Below, one piece after another: positions 12,601 to 24,982 of a DNA stretch of 64,000 nucleotides. Made by a program: the position numbers and the translations under genes. The stretch's first letter is position 1. Each line of letters opens with the position of its first letter. The DNA lies in the NCBI GenBank assembly GCA_911728435.2, contig OU452201.1:5952001-6016000 (forward strand), in the 5' to 3' direction. A model generated the notes under the pieces. That model worked only from the letters and a program-made list of their open reading frames with translations. It made no database searches and was not told where the DNA came from. The DNA comes from Apoderus coryli. Lineage: Eukaryota > Arthropoda > Insecta > Coleoptera > Attelabidae.

Positions 12601-15600
12601 TTATTATTACGAAACGTACTTTAACAGAATAATTTTATAATTGTTTTTAAAGGAACAAGTTAATCCAGACTAGTACTTTTACAAAATGCTTTTAAAACCT
12701 ATTATCATTCGGAACAAATTCGTCCTATAAAAAATATTTTATAAACGTTTATAAAACTGTTACGATATCATATTTTATAACTATTTTATTATTTTGCTGT
12801 AAAAACGTTCTTAAAACAGTTTTTCTCACAGAAAAGTTTAACACAGCAGTTTTATCACCAAACGAACCTTTAAAGAACAAAAAAGTTTTTACTAAGCGGC
12901 AATAAAATAATTATAAAATATATTAGTTCTTTAAGAATGTCGAATTGCTAGTTGGGTACCTTTCATTGATCGCATGGATGGTTTTCGGTGTTTTCCTTTT
13001 ACTGTTGGTTGTTTGTATGTGATCGAGTTGTTTTGTATTGTTTATTTATTTATTAATAGTATTTAAGAAATCTTACTACGAGTTTCATATTACATATAAT
13101 GTAATATTTGGGAAAATGAAGATATTATTATCTGCAATTACATTTATCACTACAAGTTGGAGCCTGTATACCTTCCTGTTACGTCAAAAAAATCCTCATG
13201 TACCAGCATTGAGTTTCCTCAATCCTCATTTCCAATTTGCACCTACTGAAAACGCGCTACTGGCTACCAAAGTGTAAAATATCATTTTTAGTTACACGAT
13301 CGATACTCGAGATATATGAGAGTGGCATGTCCTGTGCACCATGTCATTATTAATTAACCTCTATTCCACTTTATACAGAATGAAATGAAATGACTAAAAT
13401 ACGCCCGATATTATTTAACGTGTCTAAAATATACATAAAAAATTGGTTTGACCCTCGTTCGCCTACTCATGTATAAAGGTATATAATTTATTTAGCACCC
13501 CTAATGATCATTTACGCGTTGCTTGATTCTTTGAGGGGTTAACTAATGAGATGTCGGACGGTATTGATAAGTAATTAGGCAAAAATACACAGCGCCACAA
13601 ATGATTCAAAATATTTCAGTAGCAATTTCATAAAGAAATTTGCAAACACTATACCGCTGTGATTAATTTTGAGACCCATTCAAGGACCACACATATAGTG
13701 CAATTACACTGAGATGCACTCCAACAATTACCTAAAAACTGCCGCCCGTGCAAAAAGCAGACACTGTAGATAAAAATGATTCCACACCCCTACCGCCAAT
13801 ACCAAACACCTATTGTGTTTATTCTCATCAGCAATTTTAGGGTTCTCTGTATTTTGTTATCCGAGTTGTACCTATTTATATGTATATAAGACCACCAGTC
13901 TTGTTCACATGCTGTATGAGGGCGAGACCCCTCAGATGTTATCTCAATGTTGAGACATACTATTTTTGTTGTTGTAGACTGAAACAGTTTTAATATGTTA
14001 TTATCAAAATGTCCGTAAATTTTACAAAAAAAAAGTCAAATTATACGGAAGTTATTTCATCTTAATCAGTCTTGCTTATTTGTCTCTATCGGAGTCCAAA
14101 AAGGTTTGAGAGTCATTTTCTTCAATGTGATTCTCGCCTTCTATTTAATTTTTATCACTCCCGTTAGAAGCAGTCAGTGAAGGCTTCAAATTTGCTATAT
14201 TTAAAAAGACAAACCCTCGATCTTTGGTGTATCAGAGAAATCTCACTGCTGCCGTCTTATATTCGTAGGATTAGTATGGACGTATTCTTGCAGAGTGTGT
14301 TAAAGGTTTAGATCAAGGCTGCCCAACTTTTTCACACTTGGGCTAAATTGACGACTCAAAAATCACCGGCGCGGAGGGCCATTGACCACTGACGGTTCCT
14401 ATTTTTATTACTATTTATTAATACCAATTTTAAAGTTTGATCAAAGTTTTGTGGAAGGAAAGATAATATGCATCATTTTTATATTTAATTTTTGTTTATT
14501 AAAATAATAAAATAATGTCAAATTAAGGAACAAAATTCCTACCTACACACATATATTGCAAAAGTCGCAAGTATTAAGTTACTTAGTAAAATCAATGTGA
14601 TTTCTGAAATTGTTTCTGTTTTAATAATTTTCCAATATTAGGCGTCAGATCAGATGTTAAAAGTAACGACAAATCAAAAATATGTTGCTCAATTAACCAT
14701 TATTAGAATATAATAAATTTGATAAAGGGTTTTTGGCGTGATTGATAGAGCGTATGCTTCGCATGCGGAAGGTTCTGGGTCCGAATCCCAGCTCTGGCAA
14801 TATTTTTTTTTCTAATTTTTGAATAAACTAGTGTTAGTTTGTTGCTATGTTGGTCCAAAACTACTTAAAACTTGAAAGACCAGATCAGTTATTATAGAAA
14901 AGTCTTCTTTTGGCACCAATTTCCAGAAATCTGCAAATCCCTCTGAAGAGGTTTGAGACTTTGAAGATAATTGTCTGCAAAAAGGTTTTATATTGCATAA
15001 TGATTTTGCAATTCAGTGAATTCCATTTGATTGATTGATTATTTCTGGCCTGGGGTTGGATAGTCTTAGTTTAGATCCATGATCGTATTTGCGAGCCCAA
15101 CAATTTGTGGTTTCGGAAGTTATAAGATTCTGATTAGTTCCGGAGATATTCTGAAAAATCCGAAATTTTAATAAATCGTATTCTTTTTTTTCCTGGCACC
15201 ATTTACCAACGAATGTTAAAATAAATTGTACATTAACAACAATCTGAAAGCATTTTTTATTACGAATCCAGCAGAGATCTATAACACATTATGTTTATTA
15301 CGAGGTTTCGTCGTTTTTATGATCAACAATTTTGTCCGTATTTAAAAAATAAAGTTGTTGACTCCGGAACCAATCGGAATTTTACAACTTTCGAAACATC
15401 AAAAAGTTGGGCTCATAAATACGCAACCTTGTCTCAATTTTGACCGATCTTGTCTCTTTCGGTTTTCGAGATCCCAATGATGAGGCTCGATTTCGAACCA
15501 TCCTGTACACATTCGTACTTTTGTAAAATACGTTGAAATAACTTGTATGATGCTCGAAGGCATCCCTTTCTCTTTCTGCATAAATATTCTAATATTTCGT

Positions 15601-18600
15601 GAACAAAATCCTCACCATTATAATTCTAAAAAGGATAAACTTTGGAATCCCTTTTAAATTTTCCATGTATGGTTTGTAGATTCTGTGAGGGCATAATATA
15701 AAAGGAATTCCCATGGGTAATAACAATGCAAAAATCGACGTGCTTGATGCCAAACAAAATGTGTATCACTGATAGCTATTTTGATATTATTGCGTCAGAG
15801 TGTCATTTCTCTTGTTTTTTTTTTCTTTGTAATGTTATGGTAAGCACATAACATAGAAATGCTTTTAGAAACAACGGATCTAAAGGGAATTGGAATAATA
15901 TTTTATGAATAAGACCAACATGGGTGGAGCTATAGCTTAGCTTTTCGTAACAGCGAATTTTAGATGTACCTACAGATTAGTTGGATTCTTTTTAGACATT
16001 TCCTCAAAGATGTAAAAAAATCACCCTTACTTTTCCGATAGAATTCAAGTCAGACAACAGTTCAATCAAAATTAATTAATTCATCGATATTCTATAACTT
16101 ATCAACTTTCAGTAATTAAAAATACTATAAAAGCATTGAAGGCACTCCTTATTGGATCACCATTTTCATAAAGACTGATGCAAGTCGAACTAATACATCT
16201 TTTCAATTTAAAAAGCTTATATGGGATGATAATATAATTTAAGGCTAGCCCTGTATATAGAAATATTTCTAGAATGAAAATATATTTAAATATGCTGAGA
16301 CATACCGGCGATTTTAAAAGAAAATCAAAAATGAATTCGAACATTTTCAACTCTTATAAGTAGGTAAGTGAAAACCAAAGAGAAAATTGTTAATAATACT
16401 TTGGTTTATGGATGTTGATGAAATAATGTAATACAAGTATATTTTTGTTGCCTCTAGACATACACCAAGTAGAGTATTGATCGTTTCCCACGGTTTTGGC
16501 TGTTGCCCCAGAATTTACCTGGTGAGCAAAATGAATCGATGCGGACGCAAGGCAACTGATGATAAACATCAGGACCTCTACAAATTTAACATCAAATATT
16601 TAGAGAGTAAGCTGTATGTTTCGGATAAAGCATTAATTATTATTAATATGGAAACGGAGGGAGGATATATGTGTATATAAATTGTAAATTGGATAAAAAG
16701 GACCACACAATCTAAGTAATATCTTATACCTTACCTAACGAAAGAACCACTTGTAAATAAAATGTTTAAAAAGTGACTTTCGCTTTCAATTAGCGACTTT
16801 CGCAATACAACCTCAAAACTTAGCGACTTTCGCTTTCAACTTTGCGACTTTCGCAATAGAATTTCAAAACTTAGCGACTTTCGCTTTCCATTTGCGACTT
16901 TCGCAATACAACTTCAAAACTTAGCAACTTCCGCAATACAACTTCAGAACTTAGCGACTTTCGCTTTCGATTTTGCGACTTTCGCAACACAACTTCAAAA
17001 CTTAGCGACTTTCACTTTCAACTTTGCGATTTTCGCAACTCAACCTCAGAACTTAGCGACTTTCGCTTTCAATTTTGCGATTTTCGCAACACAACTTCAG
17101 CACTTAACGATTATCGCTTTCAATTAGCGACTTTCGCAATACAACCTCAAAACTTAGCGACTTTCGCTCTCAAATTTGCGACTTTCGCAACTCAACCTCA
17201 AAACTTAGCGACTTTCGCTTTCAACCTTGCGACTTTCGCAACACAACTTCAAAACTTAGAGCCTTTCGCTTTCCATTTGCGACTTTTGCAATACAACTTC
17301 AAAACTTAGCGACTTTCGCTTTCAATTTTGCGCCTTTCGCAACACAACTTCAGAACTTAGTGACTTTCGCTTTCAATTAGCGACTTTCGCCATACAACTT
17401 CAAAACTTAGCGACTTTCGCTGTCAATTTTGCGACTTTCGCAATACAACTTCAAAACTTAGCGACTTTCGCTTTCAATTTTGCGACTTTCGCAACACACT
17501 TTGTTTGGCTCTATTAAACCGCAATAAAATAGAATGGAGTAAAATTACTCTGAAAAACCCAACCGCATTTCCTAAGCGTTTCTCTTTTTCCTTTTAATGT
17601 AAGAAAATAAAAACACAGAAAGTAGAAATATTTAATACGACTCAAAAATTTGAAAACAGCTATAATGAATCAATAATATAATAGTATATCACAATTTTAA
17701 TATCTGCATTAAATATATATTAAAATGCCATACAACTATATACAATTTATAGCTGCCTGTTAACATCTAGCCGCCCTCCAACTGTCTAAACAAAAAAGGG
17801 CACGAACAACTCGTCTATTTTTACTACGAAAAAAATAATGGAAAGAAAAGTGCTTGCACGCGACCTACCTACCGACCTCCTTTTGTATTTTCTCTATACT
17901 CAAAAGTACCCTCCTTTAATTCCCCTGACTACAACCCCTTTAGGTATGTATATGTTGGGTGTACTTTAGGGTGCTTGTTAAATATATATTTTCAATCCTT
18001 ACCTGGATTAAAATCAATGCTAGTGAGGCGCCGGAAATGGAAAAATGAATGGACTGAATATATAAGTCAAATTTGTATTTTAACTTTCAGTAAATAATTA
18101 AAAGAGCAATGAGAATCTTTAATTTAGCGAACAGGGTTAGTAGAAAGGTAAAAACTTCGATATTTTCAAAATACTATTCGAGCTTCGTGAAAAAGTTGGA
18201 AAGGAAAACGGCGAAATAATTTATATATGATGTGGAGTGCTAAAAATTAACGTGATATTCCGAAATTGTCTCATATGGCAGTTTTTGAGTGAGATACAAA
18301 TGCTTAGCTTTCATTTCAGGAACTCCATCTACCCAAACTACCTGTCCCGGCACTGGACATCACATTACGAAAATACGAAAAAACTTTGAAACCGCTCCTC
18401 ACCAACGAGGAACAAACAAAATTAAAAGAAATTGTGGAAAACTTTGGCAGGCCGAATGGATTAGGCGAAAAGTTGCAATTGTATCTATTGGATCGTAGAG
18501 AAAAGTTGGACAATTGGGTATGTCAATTAGGTTTAAAATAAGTTTAAAACAGCTAAACATTACCAAATTGGCTAGAGGGAAAAAGTTACGTTGGCTCAGT

Positions 18601-21600
18601 TCTCTAAACTGAGTATCTGACGTTTATTTTCATAACAATTCAATCAACTAATTTTGTTTTATCAGTTAAAATACTGCAACAAACAAATGGAACAGTCCTT
18701 ATTGACACAAACATCCCCCTCAGTGATCTCGTTATGTGTCGTGTGGCAAAATGCAAAAATTGTTTGATCACCGATCCGGAAAGTAAACTGTTTGGAGGGA
18801 CGCGCTGCTATGCTTACAAGAGGGATATACTTTATAATACTAGTATTTGCACAATTTGTTTTTATACCTTTTGAATAACTTAAGTAAAAGAGTTTGAAAT
18901 GTAACCAATAATGTTTCACTGAAACCTGAAATTAGACATTAATTTAAGTTTTATGTTCAATTTCATAATCTACTTAATTTCATAATCTACTCATCGTTTT
19001 TCGAGAAATGGATCGTCATTCCTCATATAAATGAACTGAAACTGTAAATTACAAAAGAAATAAAACAAAAGACTAAATTTAACAATACAAAAATTAATAA
19101 TTGAGAGAATCCACAGCTTAATCAGCTCTACATGTGTGACTGTTACAATTCCCTGGTAGATTATATGTTAGGTCGTTAATCTTCCCCCAAACATACAAAT
19201 CTAAAGGCCTCAAATCTGGTGACCGAGTTGGCCAAACAATTGGTCCTTGATTAGCTATCCATTGATCACCAAACAGCACATTCAAGTGGTTACTGATGGC
19301 AGTAATTTTTTAGTGTTTACTTCAAAATGTGCCGTGTTTTTTTACTCAGGGGGCGCCGAAAATATCTTGCAGAGGTCCCTGAGGCCCAGCTACGCCATTG
19401 ACTTAAGGCTCTTGATGTATGGGGCGGCGCACTATCTTGTTGGAAGCATATAGGGCTACCCTGATGGATTATTAAGGATAGCTCATCCGAAAAAGGTTGT
19501 ACATATTCTCAAGGAATTTTCAGGTATCTTTCTGAATTTAAAACACTCCATCAAAAATGTAGGGACACACATTAAATGAGAAACGTCCCTGATTTCTTAC
19601 TACAAAGGTTGGATCAAAGCGACCAAACGGTTAAAGATATCTAAATTCTATTTGCGCCAGTAAAGTTCTCGCAAAATTTAAGTCCGGATGACTTCAAGTT
19701 CATTTCTGATGGCACACCCTGTACATTTATTCTACACCTTACTTAGAATGTATAGCTAGGGATTGTTGTTTGTGGAAATAACTAAGACGAAAAGCAAACA
19801 CGTAAAGTCTCAAGAGGGATTAAAAAATATAATTGGATTGGATTTTTCGATGAGGGGAATATAGAGATGAGGGATCCACGACGTACGTGAAAAGGTTGAG
19901 GAAATAGGAGAAAAATTAATGTCTCTTCGATGATGCGTGCAATAAATTCCTGAAAGATTTTACCTACGCTATTTAAAAACTTTCCAGGTTAGTTTTAGAG
20001 GGTGATTCAAAAAGATGCGGCAATATTTATGCCCTCCAATCCTCTTGTTGTCCTGCTCTACCTGCACCATGGTCTCACATCGAAATCGGATACGCAATGT
20101 GATCCCTAGTCAAGGAAAATAATACAGACACGAGAGATATTCTAACATACCTGATCTCAATCCTAGAGAAACACGGTGAACACATTCCATCCAGCCAACC
20201 CAAACACTGAATTTGCGTTATGCAGATATTTTTCTGTTATTTTAACAAGCTCATAATCATGGAAATCCTTCAAATGGCCCCAATACTTTAAATTAAACCA
20301 TGTTTGTTCCTGTATAGAATGCTTCGAATATGATTGAAAGTTAGTCTAAATGTTTTGATGAGAACTAACTTCTCTCTTTGTTTTTATTATTTGACTGTAG
20401 GTTTACCAGTATTGGTTAAATGACATGTACCTCAACTATCGTGAATCAATTGTGGTGAATTCCAATCCTGGAACGGTTTTTCCAACGAAGAAATTCACGA
20501 CAATTCTTGATGTAGCTAGATTCGCTTCACGACTCATTGATGCGGCTCTTGACCATAAAGAAGTGCTGAATAAACTGGCATTACCAGTGGAAAGGGCTAC
20601 TAGTAGAGAACCTGGCCAACCGCTTTGTATGGCACAATATTACAGGTAGAAACATAAATATTGTACAAATTTATGTATTTGCAACTGCTACTTTTACAGA
20701 ATTTTGGGAGCATGTCGAATTCCAGGGAAAATTCGTGACAGCCAGTACATACCCACGTTTGGTAGTAACATTGAGGCTCAAACCAGTGAACATATAATTG
20801 TGATTTGTCGAAAACAATTATACTGTATTGCTGTACAAGCTGGTAAGTTAAAGTTAGTTTCAGAACTGAACTGTGATGCAAAATACTCCGTTTAAACAGG
20901 CGATAGAGGAAGACTAACGGAGGACGAAATTTGCGCACAATTGTTATATATTCTTGACGACGCACCATGTTTAACAAACATACCAGCAATTGGAATTTTA
21001 ACTGGTTGGAAACGCTCATTATGGGCGGAAGCGCGAGAAGATCTAACGAAAGACGAACGTAACAAAAGAAATTTGGATTTGATCACAAAGGCATTGCTCG
21101 TTATTTGTTTGGATGAAGCATTACCTACAAGTTTCAATTGCCGCTTACCACGAGGAGGCACAGGTCATTTTGCAGGTAGGGTAGGACTATTCCGAGATTC
21201 CAAACAGTATAGCAGTGATCTATTCTTCAAAAAAAATGATGGTGTCCTCAGATTCTACATGAAGTTCCTCTAAACTTAGATTTGTCTGTCAAAATTATTT
21301 CAAAATCGGGATCTTCTTGTTTTCGAGTGAAAAACGTTTAGCATCACCAGGTTTATGTGCAGAAAGATAGTAAAATTTAAAAGGATGTAGCACAAAATAA
21401 TAATTCCGGATTTGCATGTGTTATCTTCATTTGAAGTTTAAGATTTTGGTAATACTCTATTTGCACAAATCCATTTTCTTAAAATTCTAACATCTACTAA
21501 TTGTTAGTAAATGTAGTTTCTAGCTAACAGCTCTGCAAGTTCCATTCGAATTTTTTTTAATTTCATCGATTTTTATCAACCCTGAGTTTGTGTTATATTT

Positions 21601-22950
21601 TCAACTTCATCAAGTTATCGCCTATATTCACAGGAAGTAGAGATGAAACAAATTTAGCTCATCAAATGATCCATGGCGGTGGAAGTGCAGCAAATTCAGG
21701 CAATCGCTGGTTCGACAAAACTGTACAAATAATCATATCTGGAGATGGAGCATGTGGACTATGCTACGAACATTCAATGGCTGAAGGCGTAGCTGTAATA
21801 CAATTATTAGAAGCCATGTGGAATCGGGCTTCAGAATCATTACATTCTGATTCAGATGTACCTTTCACAATCAGCAGTAGTCATTTACCACCGCCGGAAC
21901 GTTTGGAATGGTTATTAGGTAGGAACCTGAAACCAGCGAGTTAAGGTTTGATAGTTTGAACCCAATGTTTTAGAATCAACAGATTTCCAACGCATAGAAG
22001 ATGCTTCGCAGTATTTAGATAATTTAGTAAAAGATTTAGATTTTCAAGTATATCGCTTCGTCGGATATGGAAAGGACTTTATTAAATCATGCAAAGTTAG
22101 TCCAGACGTTTACATTCAATTGGCTTTGCAATTAGCGTATTACAGGTACATAAAAAATTAATTTGAATACAAATAAATATGCAGAATAATTTTGTATCGG
22201 TTAGATTATATGGAAAATTAACTGCAACATATGAAAGCGCTAGTGCCAGAAGATTTCTAATGGGAAGAGTTGATTGTATACGTTCTGCAAGTCCAGAAGC
22301 TTTGGAATGGGTTAAAGCTATGTGTCAACCAAAAGAAGATGAAGATTTCCTCGGAAATAAAAAGGTAATAACAAATGATAGTAGTAGTAGTAGTAGTATA
22401 TTCGACAGCTTCTATTTTTTGCTAAGGTAACGTTTCATCTAGTGAGCGATCAAAAGAAATTGGAGCTTTGGCAAATAGCTGTTCGCGCCCAAACTGAAGA
22501 AATGGTTGATAATATTCTTGGTCAAGGTATCGACAATCATCTACTGGGTTTACGAGAAGCGGCGCGAGATACTTGCCCAACGGCTGCTTCACCACTTCCA
22601 GATTTATTTACAGATCCATCATATAGAATTGTTAATAAATTCCTTTTAAGTACTAGTCAAGTAAGTTGTTATCTACTTGTATCACAAGTCAAATTGATAT
22701 TTGGTCTATTTTAATTTGATTGCAGGTCGCAACATCAACGGATAGTTTTATGGGCTATGGTCCAGTTGAGCAGGATGGTTACGGTGCCAGTTACAATCCA
22801 AAGAATGATTCAATTGTATTCTGTTTATCGGCGTTTTGGTCATCAGACATAACTGGTACATCAAAATTCGCGCATTCGTTAGAAGAAAGTTTAAATACCA
22901 TGCAAGCGTTATTAAAATTAGATAAACAACAGCAGCAACAGAAGCAATGA
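9616..22950 (+). CDS. CRAT: Carnitine O-acetyltransferase
   Basis: Transfers acetyl groups between CoA and carnitine, buffering the mitochondrial acetyl-CoA pool. Firm coding exons are 18320-18517, 20401-20645, 20700-20842, 20900-21175, 21634-21918, 21974-22145, 22205-22364, 22427-22660 and 22726-22950, all joined in frame (645 residues). They begin with the family signature LPKLPVPALD. The choline/carnitine acyltransferase catalytic His is the CAT at 21771-21773 in CYEHSMAEG; YESASARRF and the C-terminal substrate region VATSTDSFMGYGPVEQDGYG are present. The candidate first coding exon is 9616-9706 (MARIFTVFTKEAFGKFSNF..., basic and amphipathic like a mitochondrial presequence), preceded by an AG acceptor, so a non-coding 5' exon is implied. 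That exon ends in phase 1 whereas 18320 begins in phase 0, so a small exon of 3n+2 bases is probably missed in the 8.6 kb intron. The C-terminus is Gln-rich (ends QQQKQ) and lacks a peroxisomal AKL-type signal. Identity is very sure; the start is uncertain. Confidence 0.93.
10348..12958. mobile_element. 2.6 kb TA-flanked inverted-repeat element, non-autonomous
   Basis: The left end reads TA then CCCAACTAACAATT (10348-10363). The right end is AATTGCTAGTTGGG then TA (12943-12958), the reverse complement with one change, so the unit has terminal inverted repeats and a TA on each side, as after Tc1/mariner-type insertion. The outer 300-400 bp at both ends are packed with TTTATAAA, TTTTATAAAA and TTATAAAC motifs, resembling subterminal transposase-binding arrays. 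No transposase ORF survives; the longest internal ORF (11085-11267, 60 codons) is unrecognised. It lies in CRAT intron 1. Confidence 0.65.
14727..14826 (+). mobile_element. tRNA-derived SINE, copy 2 (truncated)
   Basis: tRNA-like head with A-box-like GATTGATAGAGCG, anticodon loop TTCGCAT and B-box-like GGTCCGAATCC, followed by the T-rich tail and TCTAATTTTTGAAT shared with the copies at 4556-4747 and 40084-40317. Similarity stops soon after the tail, so the distal body is missing. It lies in CRAT intron 1. Confidence 0.7.
15084..15423. repeat. 340 bp foldback element
   Basis: The left arm, about 15084-15145 (containing GAGCCCAAC, TTTCGGAAGTT, GATTAGTTCCGGAG), is the imperfect reverse complement of the right arm 15361-15423 (CTCCGGAACCAATC, AACTTTCGAAA, GTTGGGCTC). 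Arms of about 62 nt with a roughly 215 nt spacer resemble a MITE. No target-site duplication was identified. It lies inside CRAT intron 1. Confidence 0.6.
16771..17498. repeat. Minisatellite, about 51-bp period, roughly 14 copies
   Basis: Head-to-tail repeats of a unit of about 51 bp, each made of two half-units that both contain GCGACTTTCGC, separated by TTTCAATTTT and AATACAACTTCAAAACTTA-like spacers. Copies differ by point changes, short deletions (for example TTTT versus TTA before the second half) and one shortened copy near 16915. The core GCGA-CTT-TCGC is an interrupted palindrome. The array is non-coding and lies in CRAT intron 1. Confidence 0.9.
19119..19458 (-). pseudogene. Tc1/mariner-type transposase fragment, broken
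   Basis: Minus-strand translation from about 19455 gives CFQQDSAPPHTSRAL, the second catalytic Asp region of DDE/D transposases. After about 200 bp with a stop and frame change it resumes with VLFGDQWIANQGPIVWPTRS, PDLRPLDLYVWG, the third-catalytic-residue region (19119-19290). The stop after ILK and the frame break make it a dead copy. It lies in CRAT intron 2 (18518-20400), on the opposite strand. The family call is from motifs; whether it is mariner or a neighbouring IS630-Tc1 clade is open. Confidence 0.75.
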
Positions 22951-24370
22951 AATAACATGGTGAAGGGATATTCAGAATTTAAATTCAGCTGGAATTATAT
23001 ATTGCTAGCTATGACTGGCTATTATTGGAAAGTGTAGGATTTAGTGGAAGCTTTTTCTCAGACGGGTTTATATGTAATTTTAATAGCCACAGTTATAATT
23101 CAATGAAAACAAAATATATAGACGGATGCATTTCAATCTTGTTACCCAAAAAGATAATACCGGAGAATTGTAAGTGATATCTACACATAGTAATTGTGTT
23201 TTCACAGATAGAGCGTTAAACTCAAGGTGCAAGGGTAAAAACAAAATTCTAAACAGCCATATGTTTATGTTTTAATACTCTCCAATATATAGGGGGATAT
23301 ATCTTAGTCTCAAAGAGATCATTGGTTCCAAGGGGATATATCTTCCTTTGAAACAATAGTAGGGATGGTATAGTTCAGTGAAGAGTCTGAAGAAATGCAC
23401 ATATGCTTCTAGAATGAGTAACTTGACAAATATAGACTACGCAAAAAATATTAACATAATATATGCACCTCGAGTTTCTAACCCTATATGTAAAATTATA
23501 TAATTATATAAGTAAATAATATTAAGTAATAAATGTGTGATAGTAAGTAATAATACATATCAATATTATCTAAACATATCATGAAATATATATAGTAATA
23601 CTTTGTCTAAGTATCATATAGGTAATTAAAAGCTAATCGAATAGGTAACATACAAATTTATAAATGTTATATGTTTTTGGAAATTATATGAACTTAGGAA
23701 GTAGTTCTACGCACCTTCTGACGAAAGGTCTAATATAGCATGCATTGATTTTTATGGAGATTTATAACTTTTAAAAGTATAATGATTACGATTGAATAAG
23801 CTAATAAATACCTAACAATGGGCCCATTTGATCCAATTGAATCTATTGACCAAGCTAGCTTCTGTAAATGTAATGTAGTAAATTTATTTTACATTCTTTT
23901 TGATCGCAGCCCCAGGTCAAACGGGCCCTGCTCTTGTAAAGTACCTAAGTATATTATAATGATTGGTCGTCACACAAATAAATTTTAAGTTATACTTATA
24001 CCTACATTACACTGCATGCTGATTGCATACATGCTAGCCAAAAATTCTCACAGGGCTTATTTTGCTTAGTGTTTAGATATATGAAACAATTACATATCAA
24101 TTATATTGTTGTTAATTATTAAAGTCAATTTGTTGTTACTAATTATTAAGTATAAGCTATAATACAAAGAATAGAAGTACTTGTTAAGTTTAGAAGAATA
24201 AATAATAAGCTATTTAGTAGATAATTATTATAGGCCAACCGATGGGTCACATTTCAAGCATCTTTTGCTTTGATATCCATGGATAAGACTAATCTGTTAC
24301 TCAGTCGATAAACTTAAACAAAATTACATACTAATTAATCCAGAATCCGGAAAAGCAGACTATACGGCGG
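22951..24370 (+). other. CRAT 3' untranslated/downstream region
   Basis: Follows the CRAT stop (TGA 22948-22950). AT-rich with several AATAAA-type signals (for example near 23528). No coding potential is seen. The poly(A) site cannot be chosen from sequence alone. Confidence 0.4.
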
Positions 24371-24375
24371 ACCCA

Positions 24376-24590
24376 TTAATTCGACTTTTTGAGCGTTTTC
24401 TTAATGAATGATGATTCGACCACGACGTGATGGTTGTTTGTTTTCCTTATTTCCTTAAGATACACATGCGACCATTTGTTTTGAATTCCTTCGATTGCGA
24501 ACCACTTTTGTTGGATTATGCTCATCTTGAAACAGCCCTCCATCCATGATTCGTCGCCTGCTATATTCACATAAATGTATTTTGAAGGAT
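24376..24590 (-). pseudogene. Possible mariner-like transposase fragment
   Basis: The minus-strand ORF contains NIAGDESWMEG followed by QQKWF, resembling the first catalytic Asp region of mariner transposases (consensus-like TGDESW...QQ.W). The rest of the 64-codon ORF does not align to anything I can name. Probably an old fragment, with a weak assignment. Confidence 0.35.
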
Positions 24591-24916
24591 CGCCATATTA
24601 CATGACGACCTCACTTTTTGCACAGCAGCAATGGTCAACAACAAAGTTGATTAGGTGTTAATTTTTAGAATGATCCATCATTGCGTAATTCTGCTGAACG
24701 CGCTTTTTAGACATGATACAACACGAGGTCAAGAACATAACATAACCTAATTTATTTGACTGTTAATTGGTATATCAAACTTGTTTATTTATTGCCTGGT
24801 TTGTTTTTGTTTATTTCATACACTTGACGTGACGCCATGACAATATTGACAGTAATGACAGATTCTATACCTAGATCGTAAGCCTAGCGTATCTCAAATC
24901 TGATGGAAAAAATGGC

Positions 24917-24982
24917 GACCGCTACCAAAGCGCTCACAACTGATCAGTTAACAAAACACGCGTACATCAGAAAATTGATGAT
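24917..24982 (+). repeat. Direct repeat, copy 1
   Basis: Starts ACCGCTACCAAAGCGCTCAC and ends near AGAAAATTGATGAT. The same block recurs in the same orientation at 25699-25768 with a few substitutions and a 4-base insertion. About 780 bp separates the starts, as expected from long terminal repeats of a decayed element or a local duplication. Confidence 0.65.

Noticed and set aside
14316..14400. GGCTGCCCAACTTTTTCACAC, similar to hAT-type transposon ends
   Set aside because: No matching opposite terminal inverted repeat or 8-bp target duplication found.
20600..21161. Minus-strand ORFs opposite CRAT exons
   Set aside because: Shadows of the CRAT coding frame on the other strand.
22378..22400. 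Short TAG trinucleotide run in a CRAT intron
   Set aside because: Simple microsatellite with no further structure.
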